A DNA stretch of 64,000 bases from Limnohabitans curvus (GTDB taxonomy: Bacteria > Pseudomonadota > Gammaproteobacteria > Burkholderiales > Burkholderiaceae_C). Shown in pieces: positions 16,854-26,688 of this stretch; within the stretch, counting starts at the first letter, position 1; each line of letters starts with the position of its first letter. Location of the stretch: assembly GCF_003063475.1 (NCBI RefSeq), contig NZ_NESP01000001.1, forward strand, positions 1,798,001 to 1,862,000. Direction: 5' to 3'. The translations under genes were made by a program, and so were the position numbers. The notes under the pieces are model-generated. The model was not told the origin of the DNA, ran no database searches, and saw nothing but the letters and a program-made list of their open reading frames with translations.

Positions 16854-17588
16854 ATGACACTCGATTGGCAGGTTTTTCTTCAGGACGATGGCGGGGGACG
16901 AACCTACCTCGAGTGGATGTTTGACGCCTGGGGCTGGACGCTTTCTGTAGCGGGCAGTGCTTGGGTGGTGGCCATGGTGTCGGGGTGCCTGATGGGTGTT
17001 CTGCGCACCTTGCCACAAGACACGCGTTTGAATGTTTGGTTAGCAAGATTCGCCAACGCGTGGGTGGAGCTGTTTCGCAACATCCCCGTGTTGGTCCAAA
17101 TTTTTCTCTGGTACTTTGTATTGCCCAAGATCTTTCCGGCCATGCAACAAGTGCCGGGGTTTGTGTTGGTGGTGTTGGGCCTAGGCTTCTTCACGTCCTC
17201 ACGCGTGGCCGAGATGCTGCGCGCTGGTATCCAAGCCATGCCACGCGGCCAGCGCTATGCGGCCATGGCCATGGGCTTTACAACGTGGCAAACGTACCGC
17301 TATGTGCTGCTGCCGATTGCGTTTCGCACCATTTGGCCGCCACTCACCAGTGAGTCGATGAATTTGTTGAAGAACTCATCGGTGGCCTTTGCGGTGTCGA
17401 TTGCCGAACTCACCATGTACGCCATGCAAGTGCAAGAAGAAACCTCGCGTGGCATTGAGGTGTACTTGGCCGTGACGGCGCTGTACACCGTGTCAGCCTT
17501 TGCTGTGAACCGTGTGATGGCCTTCGTAGAGCGCCGCATGCAAATCCCTGGCCTCGTGGTCGCGGGCAATGTCGGCGGGGGGCACTGA
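16854..17588 (+). CDS. gltJ: Glutamate/aspartate ABC transporter permease GltJ
   Basis: 244-residue inner-membrane permease of the His/Glu/Gln/Arg/opine family. About five transmembrane segments. The conserved LFRNIPVLVQIFLWYF segment and the EAA-type loop with AMPRGQRYAAMAMGF and VLLPIAFRTIWPPLTSE (ATPase docking) are clear. It lies 17 bp after gltI and 2 bp before gltK. Pairs with GltK as a heterodimer. Confidence 0.92.
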   Translation: MTLDWQVFLQDDGGGRTYLEWMFDAWGWTLSVAGSAWVVAMVSGCLMGVLRTLPQDTRLNVWLARFANAWVELFRNIPVLVQIFLWYFVLPKIFPAMQQVPGFVLVVLGLGFFTSSRVAEMLRAGIQAMPRGQRYAAMAMGFTTWQTYRYVLLPIAFRTIWPPLTSESMNLLKNSSVAFAVSIAELTMYAMQVQEETSRGIEVYLAVTALYTVSAFAVNRVMAFVERRMQIPGLVVAGNVGGGH

Positions 17589-17590
17589 GC

Positions 17591-18259
17591 ATGAGCGCAC
17601 TCGATTTTTCTTTTGTCGAATGGGACATCTTCAACAAGTTTGTGTTGAAGGGGATGCTGTTCAGCATTGAGCTGACCATCATCGCCACCGTGGGCGGCAT
17701 TGTGTTTGGCACCATCCTCGCGCTCATGCGCTTGTCGGGCAACAAAGTGCTAGAACTGCCAGCGGTCATCTATGTGAACGGCATGCGCTCCATCCCCTTG
17801 GTGATGGTGATTCTGTGGTTCTTCTTGCTGATTCCGTTTTTGATTGGCCGCTCCATCGGGGCTGAGCTGTCGGCCACGATCACCTTTGTGGCTTTTGAGG
17901 CCGCGTACTTCAGCGAAATCATGCGTGCGGGCATTCAGTCCATTCCGCGTGGTCAGGTGATGGCAGGCCAAGCCTTGGGCATGAGCTACAGCCAGAACAT
18001 GCGCCTGATTGTGTTGCCGCAAGCCTTTCGCAACATGATTCCTGTGTTGCTCACGCAAACCATCATCTTGTTTCAAGACACCTCCTTGGTCTACGCCATC
18101 GGCGCCTATGACTTGCTCAAGGGCTTTGTCACCGCAGGCAAGATTTATGGCCGCGTGGAAGAGGTGTACATCTTGGCGGCCTTGGTGTATTTCGTGATTT
18201 GTTTTGGCCTCTCGGCCCTCGTGCGTCGCTTGCAAGCGCGCATTGCCATCATTCGCTAA
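17591..18259 (+). CDS. gltK: Glutamate/aspartate ABC transporter permease GltK
   Basis: 222 residues, second permease subunit. N-terminal hydrophobic segment, then NGMRSIPLVMVILWFF, and the docking loop SIPRGQVMAGQALGMSYSQ followed by LPQAFRNMIPVLLTQTIILF. These are hallmarks of the amino-acid permease family. It follows gltJ by 2 bp, so translation is probably coupled. Confidence 0.92.
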   Translation: MSALDFSFVEWDIFNKFVLKGMLFSIELTIIATVGGIVFGTILALMRLSGNKVLELPAVIYVNGMRSIPLVMVILWFFLLIPFLIGRSIGAELSATITFVAFEAAYFSEIMRAGIQSIPRGQVMAGQALGMSYSQNMRLIVLPQAFRNMIPVLLTQTIILFQDTSLVYAIGAYDLLKGFVTAGKIYGRVEEVYILAALVYFVICFGLSALVRRLQARIAIIR

Positions 18260-18284
18260 GCGTTAAGCTGCGCTGGAGTTCATC

Positions 18285-19022
18285 GTGATTGAATTAAAAA
18301 ATGTTTCCAAGTGGTACGGCCCCGTGCAGGTGCTGAACAACTGTTCCACCAGTATTAAAAAAGGTGAGGTGGTGGTGGTTTGCGGCCCGTCGGGCTCGGG
18401 CAAATCCACCCTCATCAAAACCATCAACGCCTTGGAGCCTTTCCAACAAGGCGAGATTTTTGTAGACGGCATCGCTGTCCACGGCAAAGACACCAACCTG
18501 CCCAAACTGCGCAGCCGTGTGGGCATGGTGTTTCAGCACTTCGAGCTGTTCCCCCATTTGTCGGTGACCGAGAACCTCACGATCGCCCAGCAAAAGGTCT
18601 TGGGCCGCAGCGAAGAAGAAGCCCACGCCCACGGCTTGAAATACCTAGAGCGCGTGGGCCTGATGGCACACAAAGACAAGTTCCCAGGTCAGCTCTCAGG
18701 CGGCCAACAACAACGCGTGGCCATTGCCCGTGCCTTGAGCATGGACCCCATCGTGATGCTGTTTGACGAACCCACCTCAGCCCTCGACCCCGAAATGGTG
18801 GGCGAGGTGTTGGACGTGATGGTGGACTTGGCGAATGAGGGCATGACCATGATGTGCGTGACCCACGAAATGGGCTTTGCGCGCAAAGTGGGCAGCCGCG
18901 TGATCTTCATGGATGTGGGCGGCAAGATTTTGGAAGACTGCTCGAAAGATGAGTTCTTCAACCACCCAGAAAACCGTCAGCCACGCACCAAAGAGTTCTT
19001 GAACAAGATCTTGGCGCACTGA
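18285..19022 (+). CDS. gltL: Glutamate/aspartate ABC transporter ATPase GltL
   Basis: 245-residue ABC ATPase. Walker [10 protein letters not shown] near residue 35, Q-loop [13 protein letters not shown], signature [15 protein letters not shown], Walker [15 protein letters not shown] and switch histidine [12 protein letters not shown] are all intact. It starts at GTG 18285 after TGGAG. Last gene of gltIJKL. No T-rich terminator hairpin follows; the next 270 bp hold palindromes instead. Confidence 0.93.
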   Translation: MIELKNVSKWYGPVQVLNNCSTSIKKGEVVVVCGPSGSGKSTLIKTINALEPFQQGEIFVDGIAVHGKDTNLPKLRSRVGMVFQHFELFPHLSVTENLTIAQQKVLGRSEEEAHAHGLKYLERVGLMAHKDKFPGQLSGGQQQRVAIARALSMDPIVMLFDEPTSALDPEMVGEVLDVMVDLANEGMTMMCVTHEMGFARKVGSRVIFMDVGGKILEDCSKDEFFNHPENRQPRTKEFLNKILAH

Positions 19023-19090
19023 TTTTTTCTTCGCACCCAAGCCGCCCAACTGGTGTTGGTTTAAACATTTCAGGCGATTGTGTTTGCGTT

Positions 19091-19104
19091 GGCTAGCGCT
19101 AGCC
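19091..19104. repeat. Perfect 14-bp palindrome between gltL and pyrC
   Basis: GGCTAGCGCTAGCC reads the same on both strands. It sits in a 276-bp gene-free stretch with no following T run. Function unknown; it may be a protein site or the relic of a repeat. Confidence 0.5.
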
Positions 19105-19186
19105 GTTTGCGTAGAGCCGCAAGGGCCTCTTTAGCGAAGATGCGTTAGCACACCAATAGTCCAACCAAACTTTTGTAAGCCGCAGT

Positions 19187-19264
19187 CTGTGGGTGGAGGC
19201 CGTGGGCAGGTGACGATTTCTGGTACTCCAGCATGAGGAACCTGCCCACGGCCTCCGCCCGCAG
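19187..19264. repeat. Long inverted repeat (hairpin) upstream of pyrC
   Basis: The arm at 19187-19211 (with GGAGGCCGTGGGCAGGT) pairs with 19240-19264 (ACCTGCCCACGGCCTCC), 25 bp with two G-U pairs and a 28-nt loop. It lies 34 bp before the pyrC start and would form a very stable RNA structure, or be a REP/MITE-like insertion. A long frame reading through it into pyrC is not taken as coding. Confidence 0.75.
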
Positions 19265-19298
19265 CGAGCCCAGCAAAAAACAGAAGACAATTACAGAC

Positions 19299-20330
19299 AT
19301 GACGCAAGAAATCACCATCACAAAACCCGACGACTGGCACCTGCACGTGCGCGATGGCGCTGCACTCAACACCGTGGTGCCCCACACCGCCGCCGAATTT
19401 GGCCGTGCCATCATCATGCCCAACCTCAAGCCCCCCGTCACCACGGCGGCGCAAGCGCTTGCGTACAAACAACGCATCTTGGCAGCTGTGCCTCAAGGTG
19501 TGAGCTTCGAGCCTTTGATGACGCTCTACCTCACCGACAACTTGCCCGCCGACGAAATCGCCCGCGCCAAAGACGCAGGCGTGGTCGCTGCCAAGCTCTA
19601 CCCAGCAGGTGCCACCACCAACAGCGATGCCGGTGTGACCGACATGCGCAAGACCTACAAAACACTCGAAGCCATGCAAAAGGCGGGCATGTTGTTGTTG
19701 GTGCACGGCGAAGTGACCAGCCCCGACATCGACTTGTTTGATCGCGAAGCTGTGTTCATCGACACCCAGCTCATTCCGCTGCGCAAAGACTTCCCCGAAC
19801 TCAAAATTGTGTTCGAGCACATCACCACCGCCGAAGCCGCGCACTACGTGGCCGACAGCGACAAGTACACGGGTGCCACCATCACCGCGCACCACTTGCT
19901 CTACAACCGCAACGCCATCTTCACCGGCGGCATTCGCCCGCATTACTACTGCTTACCCGTGTTGAAGCGCGAGACACATCGCCAAGCTTTGGTGAAAGCG
20001 GCTACCAGCGGCTCGCCCAAATTTTTCTTGGGTACCGACAGCGCGCCACACCCTGCACAGCTCAAAGAACACGCCACAGGCTGCGCAGGTTGCTACACCG
20101 CCCACGCGGCCATGCCCATGTATGCCGAAGCGTTTGACAACGCAGGTGCGCTCGACAAACTCGAAGGCTTTGCCAGCTTCCACGGCGCAGACTTCTACGG
20201 CCTGCCACGCAACACCGGCACGCTCACGCTGCGCAAAGAGAGCTGGACACCCCCCGAGAGCTTTGCGTTTGGCGAAGCTGATTTGAAGCCTCTGCGCTCT
20301 GGCGAGGCCTTGCCTTGGCGCGTGGTTTAA
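19299..20330 (+). CDS. pyrC: Dihydroorotase
   Basis: 343 residues, type II dihydroorotase of pyrimidine synthesis (carbamoyl-aspartate to dihydroorotate). Zinc ligands HLHVRDG at residues 17-23, carboxylated lysine AAKLYPAG near residue 104, LVHGE and FEHITT histidines, and the catalytic aspartate in GTDSAPH near residue 250 are all present. The ATG at 19299 is chosen because the preceding 22 codons run through the hairpin repeat. The 3' end overlaps the DUF3025 gene by 16 bp. Confidence 0.94.
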   Translation: MTQEITITKPDDWHLHVRDGAALNTVVPHTAAEFGRAIIMPNLKPPVTTAAQALAYKQRILAAVPQGVSFEPLMTLYLTDNLPADEIARAKDAGVVAAKLYPAGATTNSDAGVTDMRKTYKTLEAMQKAGMLLLVHGEVTSPDIDLFDREAVFIDTQLIPLRKDFPELKIVFEHITTAEAAHYVADSDKYTGATITAHHLLYNRNAIFTGGIRPHYYCLPVLKRETHRQALVKAATSGSPKFFLGTDSAPHPAQLKEHATGCAGCYTAHAAMPMYAEAFDNAGALDKLEGFASFHGADFYGLPRNTGTLTLRKESWTPPESFAFGEADLKPLRSGEALPWRVV

Positions 20331-21268
20331 ATCCAAAAATTGAAGGCTTTGCAGGTGCTGTTTTAGCCGATATAGATTGGTCTCAACCGTGGTTCTCGCC
20401 TTGGCGTGAACTCGGTGAGCCCACTGCACGCCAAGCCCTGCAACAGCAAAGCGTCGCCAAAGCTCTTAACGCAATCACATACGCAGCCAAGCGCGAGGCC
20501 AGCGCGGGCTCGGGTGATATTGCGAGCGCAGCGAGCGTGAACACGACCCGTGCTGGCCTCGCGCTTGGCGATGCCAAAGCCCAGAAGCAAGAGCGAACAG
20601 CAACGACGAAAAACGAACAACTTCAAGAAGTGAAGTTCGTCCCCCAGTCAGCTTTGCCCGAAGGCCAAGCCTACGAAGACTTCATCTTCAAAACTGCCCA
20701 AGTGCCCACCAGAGATGGTCTGCATGATTTTTTCAACGGCTTGTGTTGGCACCGCTTCCCGCTGGCCAAACGTCGTTTGAACCAGTTGCAAGCGGCAGAG
20801 ATCGACACCCAAGGCATTCGTGCCACGCGGGGCCCAGTGCGCGATGCGCTCACGCTGTTCGATGAAAACGTGGTGCTCATGCACGCGCCCGACGACGTGT
20901 GGGCCGCGTTGCAAGCGCGTGATTGGCTACGGCTGTTCGTGGACTTGCGTGACCAATGGCAGCAGGTGCACCTGGTGTTGTTTGGCCACGCCTTGCTTGA
21001 GAAACTGGTCACGCCCTACAAGTCCATCACGGCGCATGTGTATCGCGTGGACAGTGACATCAATCCGCACGATGAAGCCGCGCTGGATGCCTGGTTGGTG
21101 CAAGACTTGCAACCCGCCAAACTCGCCACCAAACCCTACGAGCCGCTGCCCATTCTGGGCGTGCCGGGTTGGTGGCCAGCGAATGCTGAACGCGCCTATT
21201 ACGAAGACGTGAATGTCTTTCGTCCCAAGCGCGAGATCGTTGCCAAAACCACGCATGACTTTGCCTAG
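20315..21268 (+). CDS. DUF3025-family protein with an in-frame palindromic insert
   Basis: 317 residues, unknown function. The family core is recognisable: [15 protein letters not shown] at the start, then [45 protein letters not shown] and the C-terminal VPGWWPAN. The start is uncertain: the frame opens at a TTG that overlaps pyrC by 16 bp. Codons 58-85 (20486-20569) coincide with an 84-bp palindrome and encode an Ala/Ser-rich stretch unlike the rest of the protein, best read as a tolerated insertion between the first helices and the DUF3025 core. Neighbouring pyrC and htpX give no functional hint. Confidence 0.8.
   Translation: MARGLNPKIEGFAGAVLADIDWSQPWFSPWRELGEPTARQALQQQSVAKALNAITYAAKREASAGSGDIASAASVNTTRAGLALGDAKAQKQERTATTKNEQLQEVKFVPQSALPEGQAYEDFIFKTAQVPTRDGLHDFFNGLCWHRFPLAKRRLNQLQAAEIDTQGIRATRGPVRDALTLFDENVVLMHAPDDVWAALQARDWLRLFVDLRDQWQQVHLVLFGHALLEKLVTPYKSITAHVYRVDSDINPHDEAALDAWLVQDLQPAKLATKPYEPLPILGVPGWWPANAERAYYEDVNVFRPKREIVAKTTHDFA
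20486..20569. repeat. 84-bp palindromic element inserted in frame in the DUF3025 gene
   Basis: GCCAAGCGCGAGGCCAGC (20486-20503) and its exact complement GCTGGCCTCGCGCTTGGC (20552-20569) form an 18-bp perfect stem, extended inward by five more pairs. An internal GCTCG/CGAGC hairpin follows. 84 bp is 28 codons, so the reading frame is kept. The design resembles coding palindromic elements of Rickettsia, but the sequence is not recognised. Confidence 0.75.
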
Positions 21269-21367
21269 TTTCCGTGTGGTTTTTAAAAGCCGATCCATTG
21301 AATTGCAACAATTCGCCCCTACCATTCACAGCAGCGGACCTTTGTACTGCCCGCTGAAAAGGAAACC

Positions 21368-22243
21368 ATGAAACGCATTCTTCTGTTCGTCCTCACCAAC
21401 CTCGCCGTCATGGTGGTGCTGGGGGTCGTCGCCAGTTTGCTCGGCGTCAATCGCTACCTCACCGCCAACGGTTTGAACCTGTCGGCCTTGCTGGGCTTCT
21501 CGCTCATCATGGGTTTTGGCGGCGCCATCATTTCGCTCTTGATGAGCAAGCCCATGGCCAAGTGGAGCACGGGCGCACACGTCATCAACCAACCTAGCAA
21601 CCAAGACGAAGCTTGGTTGGTCAGCGTGGTGCAACGCTTGTCTGAACGCGCGGGCATTGCCATGCCCGAAGTCGCTATCTACGAAGGCGAGCCCAACGCG
21701 TTTGCCACCGGCGCCTTTAAAAACTCAGCCTTGGTGGCGGTGTCCACCGGTTTGCTGCAGGGCATGACCAAAGAAGAAATTGAAGCCGTGTTGGGCCACG
21801 AAATTGCTCACGTCGCGAACGGCGACATGGTCACGCTCACGCTCATCCAAGGCGTGCTCAACACCTTCGTGGTGTTCTTGAGCCGCGTCATTGGCTACTT
21901 TGTCGACAACATGTTGCGCAGCAAAGACGACGAATCTACCGGCCCCGGCATGGGCTACTACATCACCAGCTTTGTGCTGGACATCGTGCTGGGCTTTGTG
22001 GCAAGCATGATCGTGGCGTGGTTCAGCCGCCATCGCGAGTTCCGTGCAGACGAAGGTTCGGCCCAGCTCTTGGGCAACAAGCAACCCATGATCAACGCCT
22101 TGGCCCGTTTGAACAGCATGCAAGCCGGCAACTTGCCGCCTAGCGTGGCTGCCATGGGCATCACCGGTGGCTTGGGCAAGTTGTTTGCCTCGCACCCACC
22201 GCTGGAAGATCGCATTGCCGCGTTGCAAAACGCACAAGGCTAA
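21368..22243 (+). CDS. htpX: Zinc metalloprotease HtpX
   Basis: 291-residue inner-membrane zinc endopeptidase for membrane-protein quality control. Two N-terminal membrane helices ([19 protein letters not shown] and [19 protein letters not shown]), the zinc site HEIAH near residue 139, two further membrane helices, and the third ligand glutamate in [12 protein letters not shown] are in the usual order. Length is normal. The gene follows DUF3025 by 99 bp, enough for its own promoter. Confidence 0.94.
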   Translation: MKRILLFVLTNLAVMVVLGVVASLLGVNRYLTANGLNLSALLGFSLIMGFGGAIISLLMSKPMAKWSTGAHVINQPSNQDEAWLVSVVQRLSERAGIAMPEVAIYEGEPNAFATGAFKNSALVAVSTGLLQGMTKEEIEAVLGHEIAHVANGDMVTLTLIQGVLNTFVVFLSRVIGYFVDNMLRSKDDESTGPGMGYYITSFVLDIVLGFVASMIVAWFSRHREFRADEGSAQLLGNKQPMINALARLNSMQAGNLPPSVAAMGITGGLGKLFASHPPLEDRIAALQNAQG

Positions 22244-22302
22244 GCGTTCTTCGCATGAGCAACATCGCACGCAAGGGGTATTTTTGAGATGAAGTTTTTT
22301 CT

Positions 22303-23457
22303 GTGAGCCATCCATCCTCTCCTTGGACGGTCGCCCCTGTGCAAGCAGTGGCGACCGTTGCCATTCAGCCTGCTGCTGAACTCACGCCTGCGCAAAAACG
22401 TTTCAACACCTTGTTGGCGCGTGTGTCGGCGTTGTCGGATTCGATTGCCACGTTAGAAGCTTTGTCTACACAACACCGCAGCAGTCACCTGACTGCGATG
22501 AGCTCGTTGAAAAACCAAGAAGACACTGCACGCAAAAACCTGTTGTTGTTTTTAGATGGCCGTTTGCATCAGGCAGAGCTCACTGCCTCACACAGACGCA
22601 GCGCCACGCAAATCATCCTTGGTCTTTGTGAGGCGCTAGAGCACAAGAACGACGGCCAAGTGCAAGCCGTGTTCAACCAGCACCACAGCGAAGAAGACGC
22701 ACAAGCCTTGGCCGAAGAGGCGCGTGCAGGTGCCGAGCATGCCAAAGCCGTGTTTGAAGATTTATTCGGCAAGCCTTTGCATGGCGCGGACGACTTACAC
22801 ACGGCAGAGGCGGTGTTTGAAGCCGGCCTGCGTCAATACCGCGAACAGCAACAGCGCCTCGAAGACAAACGCCAAGCCAAGAAGGCCAAGAAAAAACCAG
22901 CAGCCCGTCAGCTCAAAGACGCACAACAAAAGATGGATGCCAACACCGCGCTGCGCACGGTGTATCGCCAGCTCGCCAGTGCCTTGCACCCCGACCGCGA
23001 ACCCGATGAGGCCGAGCGCGTGCGCAAGACCGCGCTGATGAGCGAAGTCAACGCCGCGTATGACCGCAAGAATTTGTCGGAGTTGCTCAAGCTGCAATTG
23101 CAGATTGCACAGATCGACAGCGCGGCTTTGAGCCGCATCGCCGACGACAAACTCAACGCCATGTGCCTGCTGCTCAAAGAACAAGTGGAAGCGTTGGAAG
23201 AAGACGAAGCACAAGCCCAGTTTGAAATTCGCCACTACCTGGGCGTGAGCGAACTCGACCACATCAGCGCCGAGAGCTTGGCGCGCGCACTGGCCATTCA
23301 GCTGCGCGACAAAGAGCACGAGGTGGACACGCTAGAGCGTGACTTGCGCCGCATTCAAAACGAAGCAGAGCTGAAACGCTGGCTCAAAGAGCAAGCGCAG
23401 CTGGCCAAAGACGCGCGGGCCGAGCTGACGGATTTGGATAGGTTGCTCTACCGATAA
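22303..23457 (+). CDS. J-domain-like protein with coiled-coil regions
   Basis: 384 residues, starting at GTG. Long charged helices (residues about 60-230) include a Lys-rich KRQAKKAKKKPAARQ, followed by LRTVYRQLASALHPDRE near residue 232. HPD-R-E with ALMSEVNAAYDRKNLSEL matches the second half of a J domain, so it may stimulate an Hsp70 ATPase. The rest up to the C-terminus is coiled-coil. It is not canonical DnaJ: no Gly/Phe region or zinc repeats. Partner unknown. Convergent with cysK, 13 bp apart. Confidence 0.75.
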   Translation: MSHPSSPWTVAPVQAVATVAIQPAAELTPAQKRFNTLLARVSALSDSIATLEALSTQHRSSHLTAMSSLKNQEDTARKNLLLFLDGRLHQAELTASHRRSATQIILGLCEALEHKNDGQVQAVFNQHHSEEDAQALAEEARAGAEHAKAVFEDLFGKPLHGADDLHTAEAVFEAGLRQYREQQQRLEDKRQAKKAKKKPAARQLKDAQQKMDANTALRTVYRQLASALHPDREPDEAERVRKTALMSEVNAAYDRKNLSELLKLQLQIAQIDSAALSRIADDKLNAMCLLLKEQVEALEEDEAQAQFEIRHYLGVSELDHISAESLARALAIQLRDKEHEVDTLERDLRRIQNEAELKRWLKEQAQLAKDARAELTDLDRLLYR

Positions 23458-23470
23458 CAAGGTACAGAAA

Positions 23471-24388
23471 TTAAACAGGCAGATAACCTTCCACCGACAA
23501 GTAACGTTCGCCTGTGTCGTAGTTGAAGCCAAGCACGGTTGCACCCGCTGGAATTTCAGGCAGCTTCTGCGCAATCGCGGCCAGCGTCGCGCCCGAAGAA
23601 ATACCGACCAACAAACCTTCTTCAGCAGCGCTGCGACGGCCCATTTCACGAGCAGCCTCGGCTTCAACTTGAATCACGCCGTCTAGTAACGCGGTGTCCA
23701 AGTTTTTAGGAATGAAGCCTGCGCCAATGCCTTGGATGGGGTGGGGTGCAGGTGCACCACCTGAGATGACGGGCGATGCGGTGGGCTCGACCGCGTACAC
23801 CTTCAAGTTAGGCCACTTGGCTTTGAGCACTTTGGCTGCGCCTGTTAAGTGGCCGCCCGTGCCCACGCCGGTGATGAGCACGTCCACGCCATCGGGAAAA
23901 TCCGCGATGATTTCTTGCGCGGTGGTGCGTGTGTGCACCTCGATGTTGGCGGGGTTTTCAAACTGTTGTGGAATCCACGCGCCGGGTGTTTGTGCGGCCA
24001 GTTCTTCGGCGCGGGCGATGGCACCTTTCATGCCTTTTTCGCGTGGCGTCAAATCAAACGAGGCGCCGTAGGCCAGCATCAAGCGGCGGCGTTCGATGCT
24101 CATGCTGTCGGGCATGACCAAGATGAGTTTGTAGCCTTTCACAGCAGCCACCATCGCCAAGCCCACGCCTGTGTTGCCTGATGTCGGTTCGATGATCGTG
24201 CCACCAGCTTTGAGCGCGCCCGATTTTTCAGCGGCTTCGACCATGGCCAACGCGATGCGGTCTTTGATGGAGCCACCGGGGTTGGTGCGCTCGGACTTGA
24301 TCCACACCTGATGCGTGTTGCCAAACAAGCGGTTGATGCGGATGTGGGGCGTGTTGCCGATGGTGTCTAAAACGCTGCTGGCTTTCAT
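23471..24388 (-). CDS. cysK: Cysteine synthase (O-acetylserine sulfhydrylase)
   Basis: 305 residues, PLP enzyme making cysteine from O-acetylserine and sulfide. The PLP lysine is in [11 protein letters not shown] near residue 43; [11 protein letters not shown] (phosphate/substrate loop), [10 protein letters not shown] and the C-terminal GISSGAT follow in order. [13 protein letters not shown] at the N-terminus is typical. Its ATG overlaps the stop of the upstream FAD-protein gene (ATGA), so the two are translationally coupled. CysM is the alternative, but the motifs fit CysK. Confidence 0.9.
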   Translation of the reverse strand: MKASSVLDTIGNTPHIRINRLFGNTHQVWIKSERTNPGGSIKDRIALAMVEAAEKSGALKAGGTIIEPTSGNTGVGLAMVAAVKGYKLILVMPDSMSIERRRLMLAYGASFDLTPREKGMKGAIARAEELAAQTPGAWIPQQFENPANIEVHTRTTAQEIIADFPDGVDVLITGVGTGGHLTGAAKVLKAKWPNLKVYAVEPTASPVISGGAPAPHPIQGIGAGFIPKNLDTALLDGVIQVEAEAAREMGRRSAAEEGLLVGISSGATLAAIAQKLPEIPAGATVLGFNYDTGERYLSVEGYLPV

Positions 24389-26232
24389 GGGTTGCTCCTA
24401 GAAGAAATGAGTTGTCGTGCGACGGCTTCGCCTACTTTAATGCCATCCACGCCCGCTGACAAAATGCCGCCCGCATAACCCGCACCTTCGCCTGCGGGGT
24501 ACAAGCCAAAGAGCGTGGGGCTTTGCAAGGTGTCGTCTTCGCGGGCGATGCGCAGGGGCGATGAGGTGCGTGTTTCCACACCCGTCATCACTGCATCGTG
24601 CATGTCAAAGCCTTTGATTTTTTGACCAAACACGGGCAGCGCTTCGCGCATGGCGGTGATGGCGTAGCCGGGCAATGCGCTGTTGAGGCTGACCATCTTC
24701 ACGCCGGGTTTGTAGGACGGCTCGACGCTGCCCAGCGCAGTGGAGGCACGGTCTGCCACAAAGTCGCCCACCAGTTGTGCTGGCGCTTCGTAGGTGCTGC
24801 CGCCCAGTGTGTAAGCGTGAGCTTCGAGTTGGCGTTGCAATACCAATCCTGCCAGCGGATGGTAGCCGCCGGGTGCATCGTGTGTGGTGTGGCGCACGGC
24901 GTTGCCTAGCTCTTGGCCCAACTCGGCTTCAAACGCGGCGGGGTCGGTGGGGTAGTCGCTGGGGTCAATGCCCACCACGATGCCTGCGTTGGCGTTGCGC
25001 TCGGCGCGTGAGTATTGGCTCATGCCGTTGGTCACCACGCGGCCGGCTTCGCTGGTGGCGGCTACCACCGTGCCGCCGGGGCACATGCAAAAGCTGTACA
25101 CGGCGCGGCCGTTTTCGGCGTGGTGCACCAACTTGTAGTCGGCTGCGCCCAGCAGCGGGTGACCCGCGTGTTGGCCCCAACGTGCGCGGTCAATCACGCC
25201 TTGTGGATGCTCAATGCGCACGCCCACCGAGAACGGTTTGGACTCCATCGCCACCGCATGGCGGTGCAGCATGGTGAAGGTGTCACGCGAGCTGTGGCCC
25301 AGCGCCATCACCACGTGGTGGGTGGGCAGGGTGTAGGTCTCGCCCGTGGCGTGGTTGTGAATGTGCAGGGCTCGGATGGCTCGGGGTGCAGGCGTGTTGT
25401 GTGCGTTGGACGCATGGCTTGCGGTGTCTTCGTAGTCGATGTCCACCACACGTTGTTCAAAGCGCACCTCACCGCCTAAGCGAATGATTTCTTCGCGCAA
25501 GCCTTCCACCACTTTCACCAGCTTGAAGGTGCCGATGTGCGGGTGCGCGGTGAACAAAATTTCTTCGGGCGCACCAAAGCGCACAAACTCGTTCATCACC
25601 TTGCGGCCCAAGTGGCGCGGATCTTTGATTTGGCTGTACAGCTTGCCGTCCGAGAACGTGCCTGCGCCGCCTTCGCCGAACTGCACGTTGCTTTCCACAT
25701 TCAAAATCTTTTTGCGCCACAAGCCCCAGGTGTCTTTGGTGCGTTGACGCACGGTGGTGCCGCGCTCAATCACGATGGGTTTGAAACCCATTTGCGCCAA
25801 CACCAGCGCCGCAAAAATGCCGCAGGGTCCAAAGCCCACCACCACGGGTCGTTCGCCTGTATTTGTTCCCCAGTCGCCCGGTGCATGGGCAGGCGCGTGC
25901 CACGACATGTCAGGTGTGGGTTGGATGTGCGAGTTCTTTTCGTACTTGGCCAGCAGCGCAGTTTCTTGCGATGCGTCAGCCAAGGTGATGTCCACGATGT
26001 AGACCACCAGCAAGTTTTGCTTGCGCGCATCAAAGCTGCGTTTGAAAACATCCAGCGTGGCGATGGCGTCTGTTGAAAGCCCCAATGCTTCAGCAGCTAG
26101 CGTGCGAAGTGCATCAATCGGGTGAGGTGGAAGCTGGCGGTCTGCCTCGGTTTCGGCGGGCGCATCGGCGGCGCGGCGTTCTTCAACAGGGAGGGCAGAC
26201 AGCGGGAGTTTGAGTTCTGAGAGTCGAATCAC
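24385..26232 (-). CDS. Uncharacterised FAD-dependent dehydrogenase (COG2509-like)
   Basis: 615 residues. After a variable N-terminal domain of about 125 residues (with [16 protein letters not shown]) comes the dinucleotide-binding motif [20 protein letters not shown] near residue 131. [20 protein letters not shown] and the C-terminal [18 protein letters not shown] motif are the signature of this widespread but uncharacterised family. Reaction unknown. It is transcribed with cysK (4-bp overlap) and diverges from rnpB, 68 bp away. Confidence 0.88.
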   Translation of the reverse strand: MIRLSELKLPLSALPVEERRAADAPAETEADRQLPPHPIDALRTLAAEALGLSTDAIATLDVFKRSFDARKQNLLVVYIVDITLADASQETALLAKYEKNSHIQPTPDMSWHAPAHAPGDWGTNTGERPVVVGFGPCGIFAALVLAQMGFKPIVIERGTTVRQRTKDTWGLWRKKILNVESNVQFGEGGAGTFSDGKLYSQIKDPRHLGRKVMNEFVRFGAPEEILFTAHPHIGTFKLVKVVEGLREEIIRLGGEVRFEQRVVDIDYEDTASHASNAHNTPAPRAIRALHIHNHATGETYTLPTHHVVMALGHSSRDTFTMLHRHAVAMESKPFSVGVRIEHPQGVIDRARWGQHAGHPLLGAADYKLVHHAENGRAVYSFCMCPGGTVVAATSEAGRVVTNGMSQYSRAERNANAGIVVGIDPSDYPTDPAAFEAELGQELGNAVRHTTHDAPGGYHPLAGLVLQRQLEAHAYTLGGSTYEAPAQLVGDFVADRASTALGSVEPSYKPGVKMVSLNSALPGYAITAMREALPVFGQKIKGFDMHDAVMTGVETRTSSPLRIAREDDTLQSPTLFGLYPAGEGAGYAGGILSAGVDGIKVGEAVARQLISSRSNP

Positions 26233-26275
26233 AAGCGTGTGGCCCGTGGTGATCGGGCAAGTTATGTCGAGGGCC

Positions 26276-26297
26276 TTGATTATCCGTCGATAATCAA
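26276..26297. promoter_or_regulatory. Palindrome overlapping the probable rnpB promoter
   Basis: TTGATTATC (26276-26284) and GATAATCAA (26289-26297) are exact complements with a 4-nt centre. GATAAT at 26289-26294 is spaced correctly to be the -10 for an RNA starting near 26301. The -35 is poor, so a DNA-binding protein may be involved. The site also lies 44 bp upstream of the FAD-protein gene on the other strand. Confidence 0.5.
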
Positions 26298-26300
26298 GTC

Positions 26301-26621
26301 GTGAAGCTCGCTAGGCCGTCGCTGGTGCAATCTGGGAAACCAGGCACTGGAGGAACGTCCGGACTGCGTAGGACAGCGTAAGAGGTAACACCTCTCCACC
26401 GTGAGGTGAGGATTAGAGCAACAGAGACGAGCCGATTTAGTTCGGGTGAAACGGGCAATCTCTACGCGCAGCAATACCAAGTAGGCCAACGTTGAGGCGG
26501 TCCGCTGAGTTGGCGGGTAGGTAGCACCGAGCCGAGTGGGCAACCCTCGGCCCAGATTAATGACGGTCACGCCGTGGGCAACCACGGTGCACAGAATCCG
26601 GCGTATCGGCGAGCTTCACAC
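26301..26621 (+). ncRNA. rnpB: RNase P RNA, bacterial type A
   Basis: Catalytic RNA of RNase P, which trims the 5' ends of pre-tRNAs. The ends pair as P1: GAAGCTCGC at 26303 with GCGAGCTTC near 26609. Conserved blocks are in order: GGAGGAACGTCCGGACT at about 26349 (CR-I, P4 5' strand), AGAGCAACAGAGACGAG near 26414 (CR-II/III), and ACAGAATCCGGCGTATCGG near 26591 (CR-V, P4 3' strand). Length about 320 nt is normal for betaproteobacteria. Exact ends are approximate to a few bases. A minus-strand frame across it is a shadow. Confidence 0.95.
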
Positions 26622-26688
26622 TTTTATTTCCCCCCGAGATTTCTCTCGTTCGCTTGGGCTGACGTGCGTCTCATTTTGAAAGAACGAG

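Noticed and set aside
16195..17046. 283-residue minus-strand frame opposite gltI/gltJ
   Set aside because: Shadow of strongly coding plus-strand genes with full family motifs; no domain.
19091..19104. GGCTAGCGCTAGCC as the terminator of gltIJKL
   Set aside because: No loop and no following T run; it is reported as a palindrome of unknown role.
26280..26585. Minus-strand reading frame of 101 residues
   Set aside because: It lies wholly on the complement of the RNase P RNA gene and has no domain.
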